This document shows, piece by piece, positions 20,489 through 30,500 of a stretch of 32,844 bases of DNA. Positions within the stretch are counted from its first letter, which is position 1. Every line of letters begins with the position of its first letter. This DNA comes from Saccoglossus kowalevskii. Lineage: Eukaryota > Hemichordata > Enteropneusta > Harrimaniidae. Under the pieces are notes generated by a model. The model saw nothing but the letters and a program-made list of their open reading frames with translations, had not been told where the DNA came from and searched no databases. A program made the position numbers and the translations under genes. The stretch lies in assembly GCF_000003605.2 (NCBI RefSeq), contig NW_003109109.1:95222-128065 (forward strand), given 5' to 3'.

Positions 20489-22484
20489 CAGTAGGTTTAA
20501 AGATTACACGAAAACAAAAAGAATGCCAGTTCGAAAGGTACGTTACCCGAGCCTTGTTCAGAAAGTCCTAATTCAGCAGATACCTACTAGCTACTGTTTA
20601 GCTATGTAATATTATATTACGTTTTTATTACGTTTGATATTGGAAGTCGATGATCAACTAAAAATATCCGTTGAAATTCTGATCCCCGCACACATGCCTC
20701 GAATTACATGGACGTTCTGTTACTCCAAATTGCATATGCGTTCCCGTTTCATAAAATGTATTTCATTCTGCGTTCAGACGAAAGCAGTCTGAATGGTAAA
20801 TCATTACACAATATCGAATTGAAATACTAAAAATGCAACCAGATTCACTCATATAATTTTTTCAACAGCATGATGGACGGCTCTATTTTTGGGTCACTAC
20901 CAACAATAGACTATTTGCTGGTTCTCGTTACCCGAGTATATCACGACTCGTTCTAAGTTAATTATATGAGTCATTAACCAAATGACTACATGATGACACG
21001 TTGTATACCAAGCAGTGAGGTGTGATAGAACGATTTTAATGATTACTGCAAGGCTGGCTGCGAACGAGGATGAACCAAAATGGCCTATTTGATGTCGTAC
21101 ACAAATATCACGCCACACTGAAAACAAATTGATTTTCGTAACGTGTAATGCATACGTAATGTATTTTTATGCAGGTTTACAACATCGGGATTAAAGACTG
21201 ATGTCCAAGCGATGTTAACCCTCTACAATGACTGCACCCAAAAATCTTGTCACAAGAAATGCATGTAAATTTCAGTGTATACAGAAATTAGTTTCATTTT
21301 GTTGAGCTTGCTGTTTCGTTGGGCAGTGATGATGTACCACAATGCAGAGTAATACCACACGACCATCACTGACGATGAAACATTATACAATACCTACTGT
21401 AGGGTCTATGATGACATTTTTGTTGTTGTATACAGGACGCGTTTTTCGCTTTTGTGAAAGTTGAAATTGTCATAATCACCGTCTATTTCATTTGAATTTG
21501 TAATGAACACCATATTATTCATCCGTTATGTGATACCCTGATGTATTACAGTTATGCTATTCCTATAAAATGAAAATGTATAATTATCACAACCAGACAC
21601 ACTTTACTGGGTACTGATCACATTTAAAATTGCATCGTGCATGGGTGTCAATTCTGTACGTGGTTGGTGCACTTTGCTTTGTAATAATTAAAATGCACAC
21701 TTATTCTCATTAGTATTTTAAATCTTTGCATTATTTATCGTATGAAATGGTGTGATTGTCATTATCAACCTCACCCTCACCACTGACATGCAGCACATCC
21801 CACCCTCCCTTGTGAAAGATTCTGAGACTGAACCGTGTGCTGCAAGCGTCATCAAATATACAATGCATATTCACTCCTGTTATTCACAGCTTTAAAATTT
21901 CAGTGATTTATGGTGCATGAATGTAGAGAAAAATTTCATGATTTAGTCATGTGACAGTTTTTATTACATATGCAAATTATAATAAAGTCATAAAATAGTT
22001 TGACAGTTTGATATTTTTATTGTAAAAGTTAGAAACTCCAACAGATTATATTTTCAAGACATGGCTCATGGAACTATGTATAGATATACTTCTAATACAT
22101 CGTTAACGTAATATTAGCTGAACTTTCAAGTTATATTTTGGCGACAAAATCATGGCATTATACAAAATTGGATAGTTCCAAAATCAATCAAAAAAGAATA
22201 TTAAGTTTTCATGAGATTTGACTTCTAGATTGCGCTAAACAATTTTCAAATAAATTTTTATCAATACTCTCTCTAGCAGTTCAATTGATTCCCATTGTCT
22301 ACTACTTTGTTTTTGCAAAATCAAGATGCCAATTTATCAGCTATTGAACCAAATTAGATGAAACATCACAAATTATGCAGTAATTACATACAATTGGTAG
22401 TTAATAACAGATAAGACACTCCACGCAGCAGTCTGTGAGTATGCTTGGGCAATAGAAGACAACAATGCATAAACAGTAAATAAA
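20489..22484. other. Intergenic DNA, no gene recognised
   Basis: Unique AT-rich sequence. A weak inverted pair (GGGCAGTGATGATGTACCAC at about 21321 and CGACCATCACTG at about 21361) may be a remnant of MITE family B. The open frame at 20897-21127 (-) has no recognisable feature. Confidence 0.45.
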
Positions 22485-22490
22485 TTTATT
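22485..22490 (-). terminator. Distal candidate poly(A) signal for RING gene
   Basis: AATAAA on - (TTTATT on +) is followed leftward by a T/G-rich stretch (GCATTGTTGTCTTCTATTG). If used, the 3' UTR would be about 2 kb and would include the family A MITE copy. Confidence 0.3.
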
Positions 22491-22647
22491 TAAGTATAAT
22501 AAAGTTTGAACAAGTAACACAAAAAAATAAGTAAATACTATATTATACTATACACTACGCTACAGCTTTGAACTACAACTTTGAACAATAAAAAACTTGT
22601 GAAAAAATCTTACTAGAAAAAGCAGCAAATCAGATAGTTCCCGTGAA

Positions 22648-23037
22648 TTAAGGTAGAAGCCTACTGATTAATAGCCCACTAGAATTATTTAGTTTGTGCA
22701 TTGTACTCCTGGGTAATATGAAGATGGCGACTTTTAAAAAAAAATGGGTTCACCAGCAATGTACCCTCTAAGGGGGCTGATTTTGTAGGGATCTACATGT
22801 AGAGTCAAAACAAAATCCCACAAACCAAGTTGGGTCAGCTTGTTCTATCAAGTCCATGACACAAAGCATCATTGACAGGTCATATTGGCTTAGAGGGCAT
22901 GCTGGTCACCAAACTTAACTATTTTCCGATATGGTGATGTACATGCTGCAAGCCAATTTTGTTCATCTGGAGTATTGCAAAAATGTTGGCTTTAAAAAAT
23001 GAAAACAAAAATAATTACGAGCAGGCTTCCATTTGAA
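22648..23037. mobile_element. Diverged copy of MITE family A
   Basis: It starts TTAAGGTAGAAGCCTACT, identical to the 11286 element end. The right end, TTACGAGCAGGCTTCCATTTGA, is a decayed version of the inverted end. The internal block AAGATGGCGACTTTTAAAAA matches AAAATGGCGACTTTCCAATA in the complete copy. Confidence 0.7.
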
Positions 23038-23451
23038 AGAGTAGCCTTTTTCTCTAAATAATTCCTCTGTAACAAACCAACTGAACTACGTGAAGGGTTA
23101 GAACATTGCTTCGATGACTGTACTGCAATCAGGGTTTAAGGTGCAATGTTTTAGTTTACATATGCATCTTTCAGATCTTGGCAAGTTATTTGAAAAATAC
23201 GTCAATAGCAGAAAGAGGAAAGATGGTTAAACAGCGAGTTAGCATTATTGTTTCTGTGCTTTTTCCCCACACTCTCCCCGTTGACATTCACAAAACTCAA
23301 ACACATGCTTGCATGTACCGTACATAGATCAATAAATCATAAAAAAGAAAGAAAAATAATCTAAATGAAGCATCGCATACATCAGTGTCCAAAGTGCCAG
23401 GTGTCAAGAGTGGGAGGCACCTCTCTCAAGTTCACAGAATCACACAACTGC

Positions 23452-23457
23452 TTTATT
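23452..23457 (-). terminator. Proximal candidate poly(A) signal for RING gene
   Basis: AATAAA on - in CTGAATAAAGCAG is followed leftward by the T/G-rich TTGTGTGATTCTGTGAAC within 30 bases, a good cleavage layout. The 3' UTR would be about 1 kb. Confidence 0.4.
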
Positions 23458-24463
23458 CAGAAGAAAGATTATTTCAGTCCATTTAAACTGCTGAACTTGA
23501 ATATAAACGAACCATTAACACAGCTAAAATTATTCAGAAATGTTCAGTTATAAACAACAACAATAATGTAACATATGAAAATCAACAAAATGAGAATTTT
23601 GGCGAAGCATTATTGCCTCCCTTTTTTACCAATCTAGTGACTTGCTAGTTAGTAAATTTGTATGTTGACGAGGCCAGACAGGACATGGTATTTATTATAT
23701 GCTTTAAACAGTGAAAATTTCAAAAAATCATTACCATACTCAAACAAAACAAAATAAAGGCAAGCAAAAATTTGAAAATAATGAGTAAGTTTGTTACTTG
23801 CAGCAACCTTATAATGTGCACCTGTGTAAATGTGGCAGTGCTAGAAAGTAGTAAATACTGAAGTGGTGCAGTAACATTAAAATTTTGTTAAACAAATTAA
23901 ATTAAATTTTAAACATCACAAGGGCACCATGTGAAATATGATGCGTCACAAAAACCAAAGCCCTTGATACATACGACTTTTAACATCAAATCTATCATTG
24001 TCACAAGACATCTCTTTGTCACTTAACACAGGTGAGAATGCAATTAGAAAAATCTGAAATTTACACTGTTCATCTTTAACAATTACCTCACTAATCATAC
24101 AGATGTCAAAGTAGGTTAGGTTCACATTGCTGTGGGGAAAATGTGAATCTACGAAAAAAAAGTCACATGCAAAAACAATACCATGGATATGAAATGCAGA
24201 ATGCATGCAAACTTAATTCATCAATGGCAGTTAAACACATGTTCCAATATTTCAGATTCAAATCTTTAGTCCATATACAGTAAAGTATGCATAAATAAGT
24301 TACAATAATGGCAGTTCAAACTTGGAGAAGAAAGGCCTTTTTTTCCCCCCAATATGTTCAAACATGGCAACAAGAGAACAAGAAATTGTAAAAGAAAACA
24401 AGATACAAAATTGTATTCTGTGAAAAGTAAAAGCACCCGATGAACCTTTGCTCAGATGACGTT
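23458..24463 (-). other. Probable 3' UTR of RING gene
   Basis: AT-rich sequence follows the TAA stop of the RING gene. Open frames here (for example 23946-24206 on -) show no protein character. Confidence 0.55.
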
Positions 24464-24508
24464 TTATACCTTCACTTCAACGCGACAAATTGGACATGTC
24501 CGGTTTTG
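24464..24508 (-). CDS. RING gene exon 8: last two zinc ligands and stop
   Basis: The acceptor GTTCCTTTCAG precedes codons for QNRTCPICRVEVKV and TAA at 24466-24464. It supplies the seventh and eighth zinc ligands (C792, C795). The protein ends only six residues after the last cysteine, so the RING is truly C-terminal. Confidence 0.93.
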   Translation of the reverse strand, partial: QNRTCPICRVEVKV

Positions 24509-27500
24509 CTGAAAGGAACAAGAAGTGAAAAAGAAATCAACATTATGCATGAATCATTTTTTAACTGGCACACTACATTATCAAATGCATAATCTTTACA
24601 ATGACACAACTATCCTGAATCTATATTGAATTTGTATTATCAGCAAAACTTTTTAAAGTTTTTAAGCAATTTTGAGTAACTAGGCTAAAAACCAAATCTG
24701 AGAGTAAGTGTTTGTGAGTTGTACTGGTAACTGACTGAAAGCTGACATTACGTTGTTTATTTGTTTTAACTACAATAAGTCCCCACATGTGGCGTTGTTG
24801 TTTCAAATTCTGCTTTATGTACATGCAAAACACAACTAGGTAACCTAGGAAGTATGAAATGAAGAAGCTTCCAAACCAAATACCGTAGCTGTTACATACA
24901 ACCGAACTTTAATTCAACGAATAAAGATGTGAATCGTACTGTCTAATTGATTGAAATGTTTCAAAACCATGTTAGAAAGATCAGTATTTGCCATTAACTT
25001 TAAAGGTGTGTAACATTCTTACTGACGTACAATAAATGTCACAACATCACCTATTGTTCTCCGCATAATGAGACGCTTGAAATCACATCTGACCATAATA
25101 TTGAGCAAATAACACAAAATATCCAGTCACAAGAAACAGGCATCTACACAAGACGTTCTCCAAACTCGCTATGAAAAAACACAGCTTACCTTAAGCCAGG
25201 GGTCTATACATTCAGTGTGATATCTGTGGAAGCAAGGTAACCTTCTCAACATTTCTGATTCCTGGTAGTCCACAAAACAGATGTTGCATGTATTGTCTTC
25301 TTTGGTATTGTCATGAGTGAATGCAAAAGTTGGAAGCTGATGCAACTGCGTTTTTGACAGACCACGAGCGACAGCTGGTCCCATTTGTTCTTCTAACAAC
25401 AGCAGCTCCTGAAATAGAATAAGGTTATTCATACTACTGTAAAATGACTAATTTTCACTGTGTTTAAATTTCACTGATTTACCATTTCAGGCATATTCAG
25501 TGGGTTTTAAATTCACGGTTTCGTCATTTAGATAATGTGTCCTATGCTAAATTTTACATATTCACTGTGTTTTAATTTAGCGCATTTTTCCAGTCAGCGA
25601 AATAAGCTAAATTAAAACCCAGTGAATAATTACCCCCTTTACAGTATCAGATGATACAGTGAAATAAACATTCAGAAAACGGTACAATTAGCACTGAATA
25701 ATTACATCAATCATGATTACCATGACCTTATCTAAAATATGACCCTGTGTGCCAATGTCTCCAATTATAACTGGTACATCATGTAATAGCACTTTTGTAA
25801 GTCACGTCAATAACACACAACTTTCAAATATAGTAGTCTGATTCAGATTCAAGTATGCAACTTTCAAACTTTTTCGGGGTCAATACATTTCATGTTATAC
25901 AATACAAAACGTTTGTAACTTGCTGAAATTGACATGGAAAGCAAGAAAGAAAAAACTCCACATGTTTCAGCCGAATTAGCATGAATTATATTTCCCAATT
26001 ATGATGCTAGTGTGTATTTATTTCCCTTTCCATAATGCATTACAGGAAACAGCGAAAACGTCTTGCACTCATTTATATTTAACTGAGAACTGAGTGCATT
26101 ACATTAGGTATTCACGACTCGTCATCATGGTAAACGCTGAAAATGCTTTTACAGGATTTTATGAGTAATACAGATGTGTTAGTTATGCTCTTTAGTCTTG
26201 ATTCAAATAGACTTACCTTTATTTTATTGTTACAAGTAATAAACAGTAAATTGACAAACAACAGAGTCATGTGATTCTTTCCATGCACATACCTCATAAT
26301 TACTGGCCCCAAATAAATCATCAAATGTGTGTTGAAATCTAATCCGAGTTCTACCACCACGTCCTCTACTTTGACTTCTCAACACAACAGACTGACAGAA
26401 GATATAAATAGTTTAGAAACATAGTGAAAAGGAAATATCACAAAAAAAATTACAATTAGTCATCAATCAGCACAGTACACATGAGTAACAACTACAGACT
26501 GTTAAGGGAATGGAAGACCTTCTGAAAAGATAACATTGTATAATACAACGATGCGACATAGTTATCACAAGAACACTGCAAAGTATTCACAAAGGCAGTA
26601 CAGTGATATCGACGGATGCGCAACACGTTCAATGTTAGTGACATAGTTTACACAAATTAAAGAAAATTTTAAATGTTGTAAGAGTGCAGATACGTTTTGA
26701 ATGAATACACATGCAGTTTCTTACAAACAAAAAGATAAATTTTATTGTTTTTGGTGCTAGATGTATAAATAATATGCGAGTACTGACCGGCCTCTGTTGT
26801 CTTGATTGTATTAATGTTTGTAACTGTCTATCCAGATTTTCTAGCTCACTTCTCAGTTCCGTAGACGGTTGCCGTGATCTAGATCTCCTCCTTCCCCTGC
26901 CTGGAGGGCTTAAAACTCTTCTTCTGGTCTGCACAAACACAAACATTGACCAATTCAAACATGGACAATACGAATTTACAAAAATGTTTTAACGAAGTGA
27001 CCAATGACTGGCTGATTTCTACTGGACAAAAACTTGTAGGCACAACATAGGAACAAGTCACTGTCAATGACAATCTTTTTTTAGTTTTTAGTGTAAATTG
27101 TGTATAGAGACCAGCCAAAGGACTTTATTGAAATGGTCTTCATAGACTGGTGGTCTTTATATCTTCTTGCCAACTCCAGAACTTACACCTTGACTAATGA
27201 TCTATTCATGGTGTGATTTACAAAAGCAGTGCTACATGTTACAATAGCTAAGACAATGCCAGTTTTATAAAATATGTACATGAAGTAAAATGTAGGTATA
27301 CAATTAGCATAAAGACAAAGAGACATGAGGATTTATAGGAAAAAATGTATGACCAGAAAAATTAATCACATGACCAAAATTATGTACATCAATCATTGAT
27401 ATAAGACAGGACCATTGTACTCATTTGGCAGTATTTTGAAGAAAGTGTTGAAGTTTATCAACAATACGAAAAAGCAAATACTTACCGAGTTTTGTTCAAT

Positions 27501-30500
27501 AAACTGTAGAGAGTTGTTCATTTGACCAATTCGCTCGTTCATTTGAGTTAAAATCTGCTGTGACTGCGCTACTAGATTTCGTACACGCTGTCGCCTATTT
27601 TCAGATCGCATGCGCATGTTTTGTGGGCTACCCACTGGCCATGCTGCAGCTGATATCTCATCTTCTACATAGTCATTCGGTAAAGGCACAGTAGAGCTAG
27701 CAGGTGTAGTAGCAGTGGCCGCTGCGGCCATCCCAGGACTTTCTGATGGAATCTGTTGGTTGAACTGTTCCTGTAAAAAAAAAAAAAATCTTGATTTCAG
27801 ATATGGCACTATCATTGGAAATAAAGTGAGATGCGCATGCATCCAAACAAATAAAAGATGCAAATTTCACAACAATTTGTATGCGATAACATTTAGCAGC
27901 GACACTAAGGCTGGTTTAATTTCGCTAGAGATGTTTTTGTGAGTAAGGAGGATATTTTGTAGCAATGAACACTATTTAAGACTACCAAGCTGAATACGAG
28001 TGACCTTAGAGAAATTCACTTCTCAATAACTCTTTGGAGGGGCATCTATTTCAGTGTTTCAGATACCACATGACCTACCGAAATATCAAGTTGATGTCCA
28101 AAATATTAAGTTGATCAGTTGAAGCACTCATGACAAACAAATACCCAAACTTTTGGTGATTTTTACTCATATGAAGCTATGGCCAGACATGTTATAAAAA
28201 CAATATCAAATAGATAGGTTGAAGCACATTTGAGAAACAAATACCCAAACTTTTGGTTATCTTTATCAGAGTTGGTGACCAAACCATGTGACTGATTAAA
28301 ACTATAATATTTTTAACACAACAAGCTATGGCCATAAATGTAAAATACAAAATATTCAGCTGATTTGTTGAAGTATTAAAGAGAAACAAATGCCCAAACT
28401 TTTGGTCATACATGTACCATATCATTTTACTTGTTGCTTCTGCAGAGGAAGATTTTCAAGCATTTTTTGTAGAAAAAAGGTCCCGTGACCACTTAAGTTT
28501 TTATTACTGATATTTATTACAGACGAGTTGTACTATATGCCATACAAATCTGATTGCCAAGACCCTCAGAAAGTGATCAAACAACCACTTCTGGTTTAAT
28601 TTTAATCCAATATGGCTGCCGAACCAATTGACCAATTAAAACTCTGAAAGTCTAATGCACCAGTTCACATTACGGACTATCAGTACATTCAGACCAATCT
28701 ACTCAGCGGTTTTCTCAACGACTTGATGAAAAAAACAGTTACAGGAGAAAGTAGAAGAAAAAAAAAAAGCTTTCGGGCTTCACTCCTCAATATTACCAAT
28801 AAGGAAACATGCTCATATCATTAACTTTACTAATGAAAAACAACACTGAAATCCAACTAATAACTGACAACTGTACAAAAGGAAAGGGTTGTTATTACCT
28901 GCAGTTCTCTGGCCAGTGCTTCATCCGCTGAAATCTGGTCAATTCTTTCAATATTTCTCATGGTAGCAGGCGATACTGTAGAAGTTTGCAAAACCTGGGG
29001 GCTTTCAGACTGGGGTAAGTTAAACAGGACAGGATTTATAGGTACTCTCTGCCGAGGGTTTGTTGGTGAAGGCGATACTTCTGTGACAGACGGGGAAGAG
29101 AATAATGCCGACATATTTGTATCAGTTAGGTCAAGACAGATTACTTCTTCATCAGTATCCATATTTGGTGGGGAAGAGTGTCTAACAACTCCTTCAAGTT
29201 CAACAGGATTTATTGCATGTGCTGAAGCAGCAGGTGTACTTGAGTAGAAAGGAAATACTCTTCTACGTGATCTAGTCAGAGGCGGAATAGACATGTTATC
29301 TAAAGATCTATTTGGAGGTGAAATAGAAATCTCATCTAAAGATCTATTTGGAGGTGAAATAGAAATGTCACCTAACGATGTATTTGGAGGTGAAATAGAA
29401 ATGTCACCTAACGATGTATTTGAAGGTGATATTGCTGCTGTAGAGGCACTTGACCGGTTTTGATGACTTATTTCCATATTCATCGAGTTTGATAGACTTG
29501 CACTTGCAACAGTGCTGGTTGCTAAACGTGGAAGAAGTGCTTGACGAAACCGGTCAAACGACAAATCTGGGCTGAATTGCAATGTAGATCTTCTGGTTGT
29601 AGTTTGTTCACCGGCAGGCCCATCACATTCATCTCTGCTTTTGTTCAACCTTGAGGCCCTTGAAGCAGCGCGACCATTGAAAAAACTCCAACCTGGTTGA
29701 GGTGGTTTTAAAGTCAGTCTACCTTGCAATGGTTTGCCGGCGGTCGAGAAGCTTGATGAAGGAGATATTTTTTTTTTCCTCCTAGCAGGCACAGGAATAA
29801 TTCCAACGTCTTCTTTAGTGTGCCCATGATTCTTAAAATTAGCCTTCTTTGTTGGATGTTTGCCTAGTGATTTCACTGTCGACATACCGAACACAAAACT
29901 ATGGTCATCCGAGTCATCCGAAAAATCAACCTCCACATCACCATTCTCGGATACACTGCTAAAGAAAGATGCAGGGTCTTGACCAGTTGGACTCTCAGAT
30001 ACAATAGTGATATCAGCATCAACATTTGGTTTACGTTTTGATTTCTGAGATGTTATGATTGAGGCAGAGGCTTCATTATCACCAACAACAGTTCTTGAAT
30101 ATGGAAACGAAATTATTTTTCTTTTCTTGGAAGTTTTAGATCTTATAACCGGGCTGGAATAGAATGAATTCTCATTATTTTAAGCTGTGTTATCTTTTAT
30201 ACGGTATTGAATAGGTGCAATAGGTATCAAAATATTCTTGCAAATATTGCCAAACTTCCAAAATAAGTTGTGATGATGCAAAAATAATTGTTCCATCAGG
30301 ACAAAATCCAATAACAAATAGCATAAATTGAGAATTTGGTTCATGGGCCATGAATGGAAAACAGCCCAAGTACATGTGTACGTGGTTATGAGAAAAAAGA
30401 AATTACCGGTAACACATATGTATCATGGCAAGATTGCACGTTAGAATTGCAAGATAGAAAGACATACTGTCGGAACTGGAAAGAACTAGTTTTATAGTAA

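Noticed and set aside
26711-26992. A plus-strand frame over RING gene exon 5
   Set aside because: It is antisense to a well-supported exon and has no domain.
28960-29247. A plus-strand open frame within the RING gene's large exon
   Set aside because: It is the antisense shadow of exon 3, whose minus-strand frame is supported on both sides by splice sites.
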